From positions 2,951,001 to 3,015,000 of the forward strand of contig WPIO01000024.1 in the NCBI GenBank assembly GCA_009760855.2: a stretch of 64,000 bases of DNA, given 5' to 3'. Every line of letters begins with the position of its first letter. The stretch's first letter is position 1. The DNA comes from Cristatella mucedo (lineage: Eukaryota; Bryozoa; Phylactolaemata; Cristatellidae). Shown here piece by piece: positions 1 to 11,390 of the stretch. The notes under the pieces are model-generated. The model did not search any database. It was not told the DNA's origin and saw nothing but the letters and a program-made list of their open reading frames with translations. Made by a program: the position numbers and the translations under genes.

Positions 1-60
1 ACTTAGCACGGAGCCCTGAGTTACCCCATATTTCAGAGGTACCTCAGACTTTTAGGTCTT
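1..60 (-). mobile_element. LINE-A reverse transcriptase fragment
   Basis: The motif AGCACGGAGCCC followed by a GGTACCTC-like stretch matches the minus-strand LINE-A copy near 33541-33600, between RT motifs A and B. The fragment is cut by the window edge and abuts a plus-strand LINE-A piece, so it is a remnant. Confidence 0.6.
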
Positions 61-806
61 GTGTTTTATGTATTGACGACACACTCACATGGATTACAGC
101 AAACTTTTATAAATTCAATTTCGATAAGAACAATTCTATTTCCAGCGAACCGGTAGTGAATTTAATTTCAAAACATAGCATTCGAATTGGCTCTGTAAGT
201 TTAAATCGTGTTAAATCTGAACGAAATATAAGCTTCTTCTAAAGTGGCCTTTCTATACGATGACATCAGCTCTAGTCGGTTCTGTCTATTTTCAGATGCA
301 AAAGGTTACACAGAATCGGGCTTTATTAAAGAGGAATGCTATATCCAAATTGGTTACTGACTTTGTTACATCCCGTCATGACTTCTATAACATCATTTTT
401 GCTGTTATACGGACCTGTGCTATGTGGTGCTTACAGTTTGTATAACACTCTGCAGCTAGAATTTTTTATCGTTAACTTTCCAGTTACCATATCACATCAT
501 AGCTGTCCGACCTGAACTGGCTCATGGTCACTCAGGACATTGACTTTTTTGTTTTGTTCTTCACTGTTAGAAACGTACATTATTTGGCTCCAGCCTGCTC
601 ATTGGATCTACTCACGACAAAGATAGGCATCGCACAGCCAATTTTCTGAATTATATCGTGTAGCTATCCTTTTATGAACCTAAAATACTTTAGTGGCCGT
701 AGCTTTAGGTCATATTCTCCAAAAGCCTAAAATCACTTTCGACTGGCATCACGACATCCCTTACTTGACGACATGTAAAACGAAGCTGAAAATGCATCTA
801 TGCATA
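61..806 (+). mobile_element. LINE-A body, first half of a split copy
   Basis: This is a degenerate plus-strand LINE-A coding remnant. In order it shows residues like KLVTDFVTSRHDFYN, a stretch matching LHSLAPAYLS, and the end of the C-terminal domain running to the nucleotides for KTKLKMHLC. Frames are broken throughout. It stops where a minus-strand LINE-A 3' end is inserted and resumes at 1182. Confidence 0.7.
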
Positions 807-1181
807 GTAGTAATAAAAATTCATTTAATATAAAGCCCCGAGAGAACTGAATCTCTTTCTGGGCACTTTGTGTTTGCTGTGAATAAAGCAAGATTGAATG
901 GTTAGTGGTAGCATGGTCTATACACAACAAGGACACGATGGTTAAAATTTACATGCACATGATCAGCATGCAAGTATTGTTAGTGGCAGCATGCACAGTG
1001 CAGCACGCATAAGCGCATTAAAGATGAATATTAATAATCCTGTGATAAATATGTATGTTTTCAGTTTCTTTGTAAATTGTGTCTATTAGGAAATGTCGTG
1101 ACGCAAATCGAGAGTAAGTTCCGTGCTTTGGGAGCGAGCGAACTAAAGCCACGGTCTCCAAAAAATTTGAGGTTTGAACAA
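807..1181 (-). mobile_element. LINE-A 3' end inserted into another LINE-A
   Basis: Reading the minus strand gives the end of the LINE-A ORF, then its 3' UTR with GCATGCTGCCACTAAC-like repeats, then the terminal hairpin at 810-880 and an ATT-rich tail. It interrupts a plus-strand LINE-A whose 3' UTR continues at 1182. No certain target duplication could be read. Confidence 0.75.
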
Positions 1182-1433
1182 TGTAACACAGCATTTTATT
1201 CTCTATTTTATATTTTCTTTGTGTGCGTAGGCATTCTGACCCCCTGCATGCTGCCACTAACCATATTTGCTTGCTTATCCTGTACATGTCACTTCCGGCC
1301 GTATTATGCTCACTGACATTGAGCCTGCTACAACTAACCATTCGATCGTGCTTCCTTTACACAGTATATAAATGGCCTAGAAAGAGATTAGGTTCTCTGA
1401 AGGTGCTCTAAAAATGTATTATTAATTTAATTG
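1182..1433 (+). mobile_element. LINE-A 3' UTR, second half of the split copy
   Basis: Begins with ACACAGCATTTTA, the point of the 3' UTR reached at 806, and ends with the family hairpin (GGCCTAGAAAGAGATTAG, then TCTCTGAAGGTGCT) and a short ATT tail. Together with 61-806 it is one older element. Confidence 0.75.
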
Positions 1434-1870
1434 TAATGTCTATATTTGGCGCTCCTAGCAGCATCTACCTTCGCCACTATATCCATGTCAAAAGACATCG
1501 AACCTTAAGTACCTGGGCCCACGAAAAATGCTTATTAGCAAGTGGTGCTCATGTACAGAAGCGTCTATGACCGACGGACATGAAAACAAGGCTTTTTAGA
1601 TTACTAAAAATTTAATATGAGATGCCCCAGACGCTGATGGAAGTTCCTTCTTGTTAACGGTACGTAAACAAGGGCTGCAACGTTAAATCTGCAAATGGTT
1701 TTTCAGTTCCATGCATTGCCATACCATCGTAAGCAACTTCCTGGAACGCATTAAAGCTGCACTTTGGCTTTAGAGCCAATTTTCTCTGCGATTTAAATTA
1801 ATTTATGTGTGTAATTATATGTATAATTATAATTATAATATAATTAAAATTATATGTATAATTATGTGTT

Positions 1871-1913
<43 letters not shown>

Positions 1914-2400
1914 CAAGCCTATGTACCTATGCACATATGTAGCTTTCAGGGTGCTTGCCATTGTGTGATTTAGGGTTTTTGCTTAAAAAGGCTCTTGCGG
2001 ACTAAGGAAATTTTGTTAATTCATGTGATCTTTTGCGCACATGTCTAAGCTTAATAGGCGTCTGCTCTTGCATGCTCGTATTTCTACGGCATGCTGCTTT
2101 TAACTGACTTTTCCCTGTTGCTTATTTTGCAATGTGAATGCTAGTACCTTCTCGAAATCTGGTACTGTGAAGGTAATGCATAAAATATATTTGTATAGTG
2201 AGTTTAAGGTATGCATATATAATTACATGCATATTATATACTGCATATAGAGAATGAGAGAGTCAAGTTAATATGTCATGTATAATGCATTGTATGCTTC
2301 AGTGGGAGCCTGTGGCTTACGCAATCGCCGACGCGTGTGTAACTTCAATAATGATAAAGCTTGAGTATGCATTTCCATCAGGTGAATTTACGACCGCTCG
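1434..2400. other. No supported gene; AT-rich spacer
   Basis: Contains an AT-rich run ending in a perfect (TA)n at about 1879-1911. A conflict near 2300-2400 (open frames on both strands between splice-like signals) could not be resolved. Confidence 0.5.
1879..1911. repeat. (TA)n microsatellite
   Basis: Uninterrupted TA dinucleotides, about 16 units, inside a longer AAT/TAT-rich stretch. Confidence 0.95.
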
Positions 2401-2454
2401 GAAACTACTCGTGTTATGCGTTCTTCATGTAATCATTTTCTCTGGGTATCTTAC

Positions 2455-2522
2455 CGGAAATATTTTTCAAATCGGCTTTGCTCAAGATCTTAGCCAAGTT
2501 ATAAAGCATTCGTAGTTGATGG
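2455..2522 (-). CDS. Possible short exon following the 2720-2844 exon
   Basis: Minus-strand open frame of 22 codons (HQLRMLYNLAKILS...) between TTAAAG|C and TTTCCG|GTAAGA. It accepts the two leftover bases of the upstream exon at 2720-2844 (AG plus C), and it ends with one base over. The donor is strong. The acceptor has a weak pyrimidine tract, so the call rests mainly on phase and residue composition. No family recognised. Confidence 0.3.
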
Positions 2523-2719
2523 CTTTAAGTCACTGATTCAAGCCGTACAGTGTAAAGCCTGCTGGTGTATAGATTTAGCTATGCTATGGTGCTGCGAAAC
2601 ATTAAAGCGAATACTATTATATTTGACTTAAATTATGGCACTTTCAAGCTTTTAAATTTAAGCCAAGACCATTTTCGGAAAATACTGCATTTACGTAGAA
2701 AAAGTAGGATCTAACTTGC

Positions 2720-2844
2720 CTGTACAAGTAGAGAACTACTTTCTTAGAAGCTTCGTTTTGCAGTCCATATTGGACAACCAGCTTGTTAGCCAGCTGAAGG
2801 CCATCAGCTCCACTCAAGTCTTTGCTTTCATCTTCCAGAATGTA
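2720..2844 (-). CDS. Internal exon with a GC donor
   Basis: Textbook minus-strand acceptor (TTGTGTTCCTCTTACAG) followed by 41 open codons beginning YILEDESKDLSG and containing LQLANKLVVQYGL and KKVVLYLY. The exon ends TACAG|GCAAGT, the consensus of the GC-AG intron class. Residue composition is that of a soluble, mostly helical protein; I do not recognise the family. It starts in phase 0, which matches the exon at 5508-5546 upstream on this strand, and leaves two bases for the next exon. Among the better exon calls because both sites are strong and the other strand offers nothing comparable. Confidence 0.6.
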
Positions 2845-3458
2845 CTGTAAGAGGAACACAATATTTACCAAGCTGTTGGAAAATATAATAGAATATTTAA
2901 CTACACGGGCACAAAGCTTTTATCCAATATCAAAAGCACACACATATTTGTGCCATACCAGCCCATAGACAAAAGCTCTGGCGTGATAGATCACCAACAC
3001 TTTGACTACCAAAATATTATTCTCGGTCTCTAAATTAAGGTTCTCGGAACTGCTGCTATCATCTGCCCTGTGTAGGAGATGTCTAGGCCTCATTCACATA
3101 AGCATTTAACCAGTGGTACTCTAGGCTTTAAGAAATTGAGATGATAAATCAATTCCTGAGTAATTCTATTTGACGATTGATGATGAGCAAAAACTTACAG
3201 TTGCCCCCTAGGTCGCTCATTGTTTAAGCATATGCATATACACACTTTGGATGGTTGAGGCCTAACAGTATTTCACATTGCATTGACTTAGTCACTAATG
3301 ATTGAATTTTTAATACAGTGCATATAATCAAAATGAAAAAAGATTTTGACTCATGCACCAATATTTTCTGTCTGGAAATACTGTTTACCCTTGTGAGTAC
3401 ATTTAGCCATTATGCCATGGGTTAAGCTTATTCGCTGAATTGTAACTAACCTTTACAG

Positions 3459-3550
3459 TTTTACTTGCTGACTATCTCTAACATCGAAGACATACGCATT
3501 CATTATCACAACATTTTAGTCATTCAAGCTGGACGAGAACGCTGCTACAT
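3459..3550 (+). CDS. Possible plus-strand internal exon
   Basis: Acceptor with a good branch-like and pyrimidine context (GTAACTAACCTTTACAG), then 30 open codons (FYLLTISNIEDIRIHYHN...) to a GTATGT donor, two bases over. No start codon inside, so it would only be seen as an exon. It lies between minus-strand exons, so either another gene is interleaved or this is chance. Function unknown. Confidence 0.3.
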
Positions 3551-3864
3551 GTATGTATGTCGATCCCCATATTATTTTAAGCTAGAAAAATATACGATAG
3601 GGAATTCTTTGAGTGTCTAGCCATACTAAATGACTAAGGGGCCCAAAAAACTTTGCTTCTTTTCGAGTAAATGCTGCCGTGATCAATTCCTCTCGTTTCT
3701 TATCAAGCTACGATACTCAAACACACTCATGCACCGAAGCATTGATGCCAGGCATAATGATTTCTGTTTTTAGTTGGACACTATAATTTCATCTTTACCT
3801 CCACAAAGCTGTGATGGCTGAGATGAGAGAGGCTCGAAATTATATCTAACTTGATTTACAAGCT

Positions 3865-4036
3865 ACCGTAACGGCTCAGTGGGTAAGATGTTTGCTTTTT
3901 ACGACCTTGGCCCCGAGGTCGTGGATTCGAATCCTGTGGTGGGCGATCCTTTATCGCCACTGCAAGTGGTGGTGGTAGCCATTAAGGCTCTTCTTTCACT
4001 ATACAAAAAGAGGCTGTTAAATCAGCTTGTATTTAT
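3865..4036 (+). mobile_element. SINE1 copy, tRNA-derived
   Basis: tRNA-like head with an A box (GGCTCAGTGGGTAA) and B box (GATTCGAATCC). The family body follows (GGCGATCCTTTATCGCCACTG), then TTCACTATACAAAAAGAGGC and the 3' end GGCTGTTAAATCAGCT with a short T/A-rich tail. These boxes act as an internal RNA polymerase III promoter in such elements. No ORF of its own. Confidence 0.85.
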
Positions 4037-4554
4037 TTGTTTATTTTACCCTCTCGCTGAACGTTCAGCATCAAAGTTACAGCATGTCAGGAGGCTGAGA
4101 AGAGAATAGCAGAGAAGCGTGGCTGAGTCATAAATTCAGTCTTTGGGGGAGTAGCATGCAAATAGAAGAGCAGCCCAGGCAAGCGACCGAGTCTAAAAGG
4201 AAATAGCGCATGACTTTGTCCCACCCTTCCTTCTAACCATGCAAAGTCTCTCAATTATCTTGCAGCATTTATATTTGCCTTTCTCACTAAAACAATTAGC
4301 TAACGTTTACAAATGGAATGAAGATCATATCTATTTACTATTTGTGAATAAACCTAATGTTAAAGCAATTTATAAGCATTACTCTGAAACTTTGCTGAGC
4401 CAGCACAACTGCTGTAGCATCTATGTTAATCTTGGTGTCAGATCGCTAAGCTATAACTCAAGCTACAATCGTGGCAGCTTCTCGGTAAACTCAGCATTCT
4501 AAAACTACATTTAAATTTCGCCTTTTTACATTGCCAGATAATGTGAGTCGAGAT

Positions 4555-5055
4555 AGGATGGCTGCCGGTTGATCATTGGATACAAAGAAAGGTTCTTTCT
4601 CTGACACCATGGCTTGGCTCCTTCATACCTAGTTGAACTGCTCATCAGTTTCAACCTCCTCGTGATCTCAGGTCTTACATACACAATAGATTAGCCGTTG
4701 CCTTCTTCCTCTTGCAGAACTTTGGTGACGGAAGCTGTAGATCTGCAGTTCCTGACTGTGGAACTCGCTTTGGCAATTCTTATACAACGACAACTACTCT
4801 CCTTCTGCCGACAATGGCTCATCCTTTTCAGCGGTCCTTAGCTGCTACTTCCAAGATACTCACTATCTCAGCTGCTTTCCTGACTCCGCTATGCTTCGCA
4901 CGTTCTCTTTGTTGCGTAAGATGAAGCCTTTTGGCTAACGAATGCGTACCAAAAGCCGCTTAGGCTGTGAGTGGGCTATACAAAACTCTCCTGCGTAACA
5001 CCCACTTAATATGTATGAGTTTGTGGAGTTACAGACGGAGGTACGTGTAATATTG
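4555..5055 (+). mobile_element. LINE-B 3' part
   Basis: Degenerate plus-strand copy of the LINE-B C-terminal region: nucleotides for PHLVELLISFNLLVISGLT-like residues, a DLQFLTVELALAILIQ-like stretch, and the ending around AFGTHSLAKR. It closes with the family 3' UTR CACCCACTTAATATGTATGA and GAGTTACAGACGGAGGTAC. Frameshifted, no intact ORF. Confidence 0.75.
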
Positions 5056-5507
5056 CATTTTTCATGCATAAGTTAAATAACATTTATATCGCCAAGGTAT
5101 TTTTAATGTATTAGCATTATTGAAATCTTAAATAACGGAATGGTCAGTATGCAGTACTCTAAGGTTCGACCGGGCCATCTGGCTGTGCTCTGAGCGTCCA
5201 GTGAGAGTATTTTGCAGGTAATGGCTGATGGATACTTAATCGTAATGTATGGCTGTCAAATACACGTCTCTAAACTATGGATACTATGATTCGAAGTTTC
5301 TATATTCAGTGTGGCTGCCGTACTCTGCTATCGTTTTAATACATGAAATTAGTGGTGATGCAACCATAAGATACTAGCCTTGCTTTAAGACTTGTACTTT
5401 CCTGGTATATGATGCACGTCGGCAATTAATTAGTATCATGAATACCATTGCTTATGGCCGTAAGAGATGGATGTTATAGCCGACCGGCCGCCTTCGCAGC
5501 AACTTAC

Positions 5508-5546
5508 CCTTATAGGATTATCGGCCGGGGTAATACAAGCGTACTG
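5508..5546 (-). CDS. Short internal exon
   Basis: Minus strand: acceptor CAACTTTGCAG, 13 codons QYACITPADNPIR, donor AGG|GTAAGT. Only this frame is open, and it is exactly phase 0 to phase 0. It follows the exon at 5607-5650, whose end is also phase 0, and precedes the phase-0 start at 2844. Both splice sites are near consensus. Short length keeps the confidence moderate; function unknown. Confidence 0.45.
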
Positions 5547-5606
5547 CTGCAAAGTTGACCAATGTTGACGTTATCAGAGACAACCGTTTTAAGTTGTTTT
5601 ACTCAC

Positions 5607-5650
5607 CCTTTGAAGTTCATTCTGATAATTCAAGTATAAGCTCATAGTCT
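5607..5650 (-). CDS. Short internal exon
   Basis: Minus strand: acceptor CTGTCAAATTTACCAG, then two bases plus 14 codons TMSLYLNYQNELQR, donor AAAGG|GTGAGT. The other two frames carry stops. It joins in phase to 5508-5546 across a 60-base gap that would be a very short intron, so the two may belong to a region with small introns or be alternatives. Confidence 0.4.
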
Positions 5651-5699
5651 CTGGTAAATTTGACAGCCAAGTATGTGTTGTCACAAAACGACAAGATTG

Positions 5700-6130
5700 C
5701 AGTGTTACACCACTACTTATTCCGCCGGACTAGGTCTCAATCAAGTATGAAATCGGTTTTGAGGTTACATCACTCTCTTGTAGGTAACTTCATTATATTA
5801 CTCCAGCCTCAACATTCGACATATTTTCTATTCAGGTTTCGCATCAAAACACTACCGCTAAATAAGCAAGTGGTTCAGCTAGGCATACGACCAACCACCA
5901 CCACTAAATATTCGAGTGGTTAGCTATGTCCATAACCTACCTTCATTTGTTTGCTGATGGTGCCTTCAGGAGATATTCTTGCAAAACCTTGGAATTTACT
6001 TGTGACCGTCTTCACGACACTGCATAGTTTGACATTCCTAATAAATCTAAAACCTATCTGTTTCTCACAGTTTTTCCTCTTTCAATGTCAATCAGCCGGT
6101 TTGCGACTGCCATTACAACGACTTTGCATA
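5700..6130 (+). mobile_element. Old LINE-A remnant
   Basis: Very degraded: matches to the stretch coding GYITLL-like residues, LQPQHSTYFLF (cf. APAYLSDLL), and CAKPWNLLVTVFTTLHS (cf. PKAWNSLPTCVTTSPD). No frame survives. Confidence 0.5.
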
Positions 6131-7373
6131 TAACCACAAAACGATTCACATTATTTATTTTCAAAATTAGCACAATACTTATGTAGATATGGTATTTACT
6201 TATTTTCTAAAAATAACATTAAGGTTTTGGTAGCTTTGTTGCAAATGACAGGATTATTATCATCCTCATAATCGCATGTGTAGCAATTTCATGTAAAATG
6301 CAATCATATTATTGCGTCATATTCTCACCCAAGACTCCAATGGCCAAGATGTGTCATTTGGTTTCACAGACTAAATTTATTACCGACTTTATATACCGGC
6401 TCCCTGTGAGTAGACAGGAGCCTTACAAAAATACTTTATGGTCAACAAATAAATAGTCACTACTTATCCGTTCACCCTAAGATTCTGATTTAGTAGTAAC
6501 ATAATTAATTGTTCTTTCGAAAGACTAATAGCACTATAACGAGAAATGTTTCTATTTTAATGCATTTGATTTTTCTAAAAAGGGAATTTTTAAATGTTAG
6601 TGAGATTATAGACATTTTCCAAACATACAGTCACGCAAATGACGAGTTAATTTGACGAAAATATAATGTGGCAGGATACCGTTTCTTAGCTTCTTTCGAA
6701 GGTATTTCAATAGCAAGATAAAGCGGTGCTAATCAGTAATGCCATTTCGGACTTTCAGTAAGAGCGGTTTCCACTGGATTCATCATTCGGAGGCAATTAG
6801 CGCCATATGGAAATACCTGTCAGAGTAGTAGTGGGAACTTTTGTTAGCCAGTTAAGAACAACTTTCATATGGCTATCTTGGATCAGGATAATGGATGAAC
6901 ATACACGTAAGTGAACTAACTTTGAACCTTTCATGCTGCCACAAGCAGCTGCATCACTATTGCAACTTTCCTTAAAATAAAATTGAATACAAATACATAA
7001 AAATAACGATGATGGATTTTGAAAACCTATCTATAATGTAGAACATGCAAACTTGCATTGTTGCATGCTCTTAAATACTTTTGACAGCTTTAAAAGAGAT
7101 TTTTCTCTGAACAGCTACAAAAATCAAAGGAATTTTACTGACGTTACAAATTGGTTATTAAGCTTCTGAAAGGCTAAGATTGAATAGCCACTCAGATTTG
7201 TACAATGCTATTCTAGTAACTTGGTCGAATAGTTTATACGCAGATTTCAACTTATGGAGTTGTCAGACACTTTTGCAAGGACGAACTAGTATCTCTTAGT
7301 AACAGCTGTATGTTTTGCTTTGCACTAGCTCGAAAGATTTGTCCGGGAGCCATACTTGATGAGACGAAGCTTT
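6131..7373. other. No supported gene
   Basis: Some good acceptors (for example on the minus strand at about 6410) lead only into frames with early stops. I see no recognisable repeat family. Confidence 0.5.
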
Positions 7374-7490
7374 TTAAACTTCTATAGTGCCAACCTCGTT
7401 CGTTAAGATGATGCGACCATCATTTGGTGCCGTTTTTTCTATGGACATATCAAGAAAGTGGTTGGTGTTGGCTCGAAGTACGTTGTGCGC
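7374..7490 (-). CDS. Exon of unknown gene, ending in a stop
   Basis: Minus strand: near-perfect acceptor (CATTTTTCGTATTTTACAG) then 38 codons starting AHNVLRANTNHFLDM and ending LTNEVGTIEV before TAA. The other two frames stop early. Codon composition (many third-position C/T, NNC asparagines) differs from neighbouring intron sequence. It may be the last exon of a gene or may use a weak internal donor to continue to the exons at 5.6 kb. Family not recognised. Confidence 0.5.
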   Translation of the reverse strand, partial: AHNVLRANTNHFLDMSIEKTAPNDGRIILTNEVGTIEV

Positions 7491-7969
7491 CTGTAAAATA
7501 CGAAAAATGACCTTTTGCCGCCTTTATCACAAATAGTGCGAATATGCATGATATAAATTAGCACAAGAACATAGAGACAACGCAATAATAATAACTTACC
7601 CACACATGGTAATTCTTTTAATTTTACGAAAGCTGCCTAATGACTTGTAAACCAACTAATTGCAGCAGTATTGCTAAGGTATGCACTGAAGGACCCTTGA
7701 GGTGTGTGACTCAGGGCTCTCAGTTAAAGGCTTTTTTAAATTCCAAATAGACTAAGAAATCGGATCCACTTCTACACAACACAATGATATTTCAAACGGT
7801 TGAATTATCGGATAGAGTCTTAAGAAAGCTTAGTGTTTATTCAACACCATATGCATGATGGAAATGAAGTGCGGCCCTCTGGTTTGTGATATAATTTGTA
7901 CTTGCAATACATAGTGATAGTAATACTTATTATTGTATAGCACCAACCACGATCTTACTATTTTTTTAA

Positions 7970-8090
7970 GGAACTGCAGATGTGCTGGTAAAGATGCGTG
8001 ACCAAACGTTATTGTTAGCATGCACAATATCGAAAAACAAAACATGGTTAGGTTGACATGCAGAGTATCAGCTTGCACATCCACGTGGAG
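7970..8090 (-). mobile_element. LINE-A 3' UTR remnant
   Basis: Contains AGCATGCACAATATCG, AACATGGTTAGGTTGACATG and GTATCAGCTTGCAC, the 3' UTR words of minus-strand LINE-A copies. The rest of the element is not visible. Confidence 0.4.
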
Positions 8091-8319
8091 AACGAATTAA
8101 TGAAGAATTAGTAAAGGCTGTATCGGACACATTAGTTTATTGCTTATTTTCACCATGTCATTAAAGCTGGTGAGGTCGTTATTTCAGCTGGAGTCGGGCT
8201 CCAGTGCGTAAGCTCACAGGAATTTAGGACACCGGCTCAAAGGCATTTGCAGGTCATCAGAGCCACAAACTAATGATAGCTGTCAGAGTAATTTGCACTG
8301 AGATGGATATCGTAACAAA

Positions 8320-8339
8320 GATTTATATATATGCATATG

Positions 8340-8428
<89 letters not shown>
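8320..8428. repeat. Compound (TA)n(TG)n microsatellite
   Basis: A TA run to about 8356 passes into about 36 uninterrupted TG units to about 8428. Long pure runs like this are length-polymorphic. The long open frames here are artefacts of the repeat. Confidence 0.97.
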
Positions 8429-8430
<2 letters not shown>

Positions 8431-8629
8431 ACATCTCTGTCGTGAAGATGATCCTAGGACGGTATATATGTATACATTTGTATATAATTATAGGACAACT
8501 ATATCTCTATTCAGGGACTTCACGTTTTTTGCAGGGCTGGTAGGCTTAGCTGCTGAGTTGCACACCCAGCAGTAAACGTCTCATGAAGTGCAGTCATGCA
8601 TGAAGAGCTGTGCAGAGTGAAAATTTCTT

Positions 8630-9063
8630 GAGAACCCTTCTCGGCCATTGCCCCTAGCGCGAGTTTCCTGAAAGGCTTCGTTCAGCCAAGTTCACCTGGC
8701 TGACTACAAGTCTCCACTAGAAGCTTCCTGACTCAGTTGCCCGGCTACCGCTTCCGTACTGTGCTGCTCACCGGCTCACGGCCAGTAGCAGCCAGCGTCG
8801 GCCACCAACCCTGTCGGGTCTCAGTGGCTTCCGCCAGTTGGTCGGCTTCCCTACTGGTGGCGTGCTGCGATGTAAATGCGTAGACACTCAGAGATCAATT
8901 AGATCTCACCCTCTACTTGGGCTATGCTGGCTGCACGACCATTGTGCTAAGAGGCCAAGCTTACGCAGGCAGGGTCGACTAATAGCTACTGCCGTGACAA
9001 GCTTTGAGCTGACAAATATTCTAAACTTGGCTGAAAGACTAAATGTGATTATAATTATTTTCT
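8630..9063. other. GC-richer segment of unknown origin
   Basis: Clearly richer in G and C than the flanks. The right end reads GTGATTATAATTATTTTC, a tail-like AT run, so it may be an unclassified short interspersed element. No convincing coding frame. Confidence 0.35.
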
Positions 9064-9224
9064 AAATTGGAGCCCTTAGTGAACCAAATCCTAATCCAGA
9101 TATAGCTCCATCTGTAACTCCCCTAAACCTAAAAAAAAACGTTCAGTAGGGGTCACAATGGAGGGCCCTATATCGCCCAATCAAAACCGGAGCTGCTTTT
9201 CAAACTCATGGTTGGCCAACTAAT

Positions 9225-10150
9225 TGTATCTTGCTCAGTAAAGAGAAAGTGAAAAGTGTAGCTGAGTCACGGGTTCAGTTGAGGTAATAAGTAGTGTGAA
9301 AGATGGAAAGGAAACGAAAAGTACACTCCACGGTCTGTGAACTGTAGAGTAAAAGGTTCTGCCACGAATGAACTTCAAGCGGAGGAATATAATTGGAAAA
9401 TTAATTGTCCATAAAGCATCTGAGGTTATGAGGAGGCGTAAACTAGTGAGCAAGTTTAGCTATGTAGGAAGGAGCCAAGCCATGGCTAGCCTTGCAGGAC
9501 AGCTCAAGAACTTTACTGCATATCCGTTGATGAACTACAAGCCATCGAAGTTCCTCCAGGAGAGGAGACACATTGCTGAGCCTCTAGGATCTATTAACTA
9601 GCTTAGCGCCCATGTTCACAACCAGAAACTTTGCAACAACCTAATAGCAATTTTATGGACCTTAGATAACATGGAATTGCAATAATCTAGCCTGTACAAT
9701 ACCAGGGATCTAGGTAATTGCTTGAATGCCCCTGCGGTACGTAGGTCCTATGCCAGGTTAGTTGACGGGCATAGCGGCTAGCTGTGTCGGCAGTCTACCT
9801 AATGAAACTGATCTAAAACTACGGCAAAGAGAAGCTTAGACAGAAGTAGTGGCAAGCTATGTATTTATGCTTAGAAAGAATACAAATTGCAGGAAAACTG
9901 AAGAAACAGAATGCAGGTTAGAATCACGTCTGAAATAAAATAGACAAATGAGCTATACGGATATTGGGGCGCCAGATAGTTCGCCACCTGGTAAGTTTCA
10001 TGCAATTGCCCTGCAAATCTTCAGGATTCAAAGCAAATGAGTACGGTGAAACAACATAGCGACACCGAAATACTGAACTAAACAGCAATTTCATTGCTTC
10101 TTGAGTACAAAGTGAATGCAGAAAATGAAAGAGGCCATAAGAGATGTCCA
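9225..10150 (-). mobile_element. Old LINE-B copy
   Basis: Minus-strand LINE-B words in order: GGTTCAGTTGAGGTAATAAG, then the GTGAACTGTAGAGT block, then CCTTGCAGGACAGCTCAAG, CCGTTGATGAACTACAAGCC and further upstream sequence to about 10150. Heavily substituted; no intact ORF. Confidence 0.65.
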
Positions 10151-10524
10151 CACATTTAATGTATACGAACTGAGGAGATAATTGCCAAAAAACTGCAATT
10201 CCACGATAGGATCATCTCTGTAACTTGAAGCCTAGCAAATGACGGCAAGAAGATTGGCTCACACAAAGTGATAGGTTTTTTTTGTAACACTGCTAGAGAT
10301 GGAATAAACGAGCTGCCTATTTAGGCACCAATTGCTATTGGTCAAGGGGACTGGCCACAAGTCCTGTATGAAGAAAGTGCACCACTTTCTACCCAAGGTC
10401 TCAAATGCATGTCATGGTTAAAATTTCGTATTCAGGTGTGAAAAGACCCTGACTTAGACTGTTTTTTGGTTAAATGATTAGGACTTGAATCGGAGAAAAT
10501 TTGATTACGTAAATACCAATTAAT

Positions 10525-11390
10525 AATGCTAATAATGCACTTGATAAAGCTCCCTCACTCAGCCTCTTTCTAGGCACTTTGCATTTTCTGCAAATGGAAA
10601 CACGATTGAATCGTGAGTAATATCAAGCTTGATAAACAACACGAAGAACATGGTTAGGATGACATGCACGGGGTCAGCATGCAAATGTGTTAAGTGGCAG
10701 CATGCACATGTCAGCACGCCTAAGCACACGAAGACGAATAAAAGAGACCCACTAAATTCTGTCCTAACTAGGATTGTTTTAAAGTTCTTTTTAAATTTGG
10801 TCAAGTCTGGTGACGGTTGTGACGCAACTGGGGAGTGAATTCCAGGCTTTAGGAGCATATGAACTAAATGGACGTTCTCCGAAGAATTTGAGGTTTGTAC
10901 GAGGTATTATTATGCTGTTGGATTCCGAAAAGCAGGTGGTACAATTCTTGGCCTGGTAGGTAAGTAGACCTGAGAGATACTCTGGAGCAAAATAATGAAG
11001 TGACCTAAAAGTGAGTGACAAAACCTTGAAGTCGATCCGTTGCTTGACTGGTAGCTAGTGCAGGTCGGCAAGAAATGGTTGCAACTGTGATGCTCACGAC
11101 AGACAAGCCTAGATTCGGAGTTTTGCACCAGCTGCAAGAGCCTGATTGCTCATGCCGGTAGGCCAGCAAGCGGTGAGTTACAGAAGTCAAAACGCAATGT
11201 TACAAATGCATGGACCAATTTAGACGTGGTATCTTTATCCAAACAATGCCGAATTTTAGCAATTTTATGTAGCTGAAAGTAGGCAGACTTGATTTTGAAG
11301 CTGATGTGGTCGTCTAACGTGAGATCACTTTAGAAAATTGCTCGGTAATGGGAAATGCAGCTTGTGTTCCGACGTCATTGCTGTAACCCT
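10525..11390 (-). mobile_element. LINE-A 3' half
   Basis: Minus strand: C-terminal domain with LTFRSLHYFAPEYLSGLL and KFFGERPFSSYAPKAWNSLP in separate frames, then the full 3' UTR and hairpin, with the ATT tail at about 10525. 5'-truncated and frameshifted. The CR1/L2-type C-terminal words are clear. Confidence 0.85.

Noticed and set aside
2273-2515. Plus-strand 80-codon frame with a good acceptor before WEPVAYAIADAC and a GTGAAT donor
   Set aside because: The minus strand over the same bases is equally open (AVVNSPDGNAYSSFIIIEV with a GTAAGC donor), and the neighbouring exons are minus-strand. I could not decide, so neither is called.
5508-5650. Treating the two short exons as one unit with a 60-base intron
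   Set aside because: Phases agree but such a small intron is unproven here, so they are reported separately.
6318-6415. Minus-strand segment between TCTACTCACAG and GTGAGA
   Set aside because: All three frames contain stops, so it is not a coding exon as bounded.
8273-8575. 100-codon frame with cysteine/valine repeats
   Set aside because: Translation of the (TG)n microsatellite.
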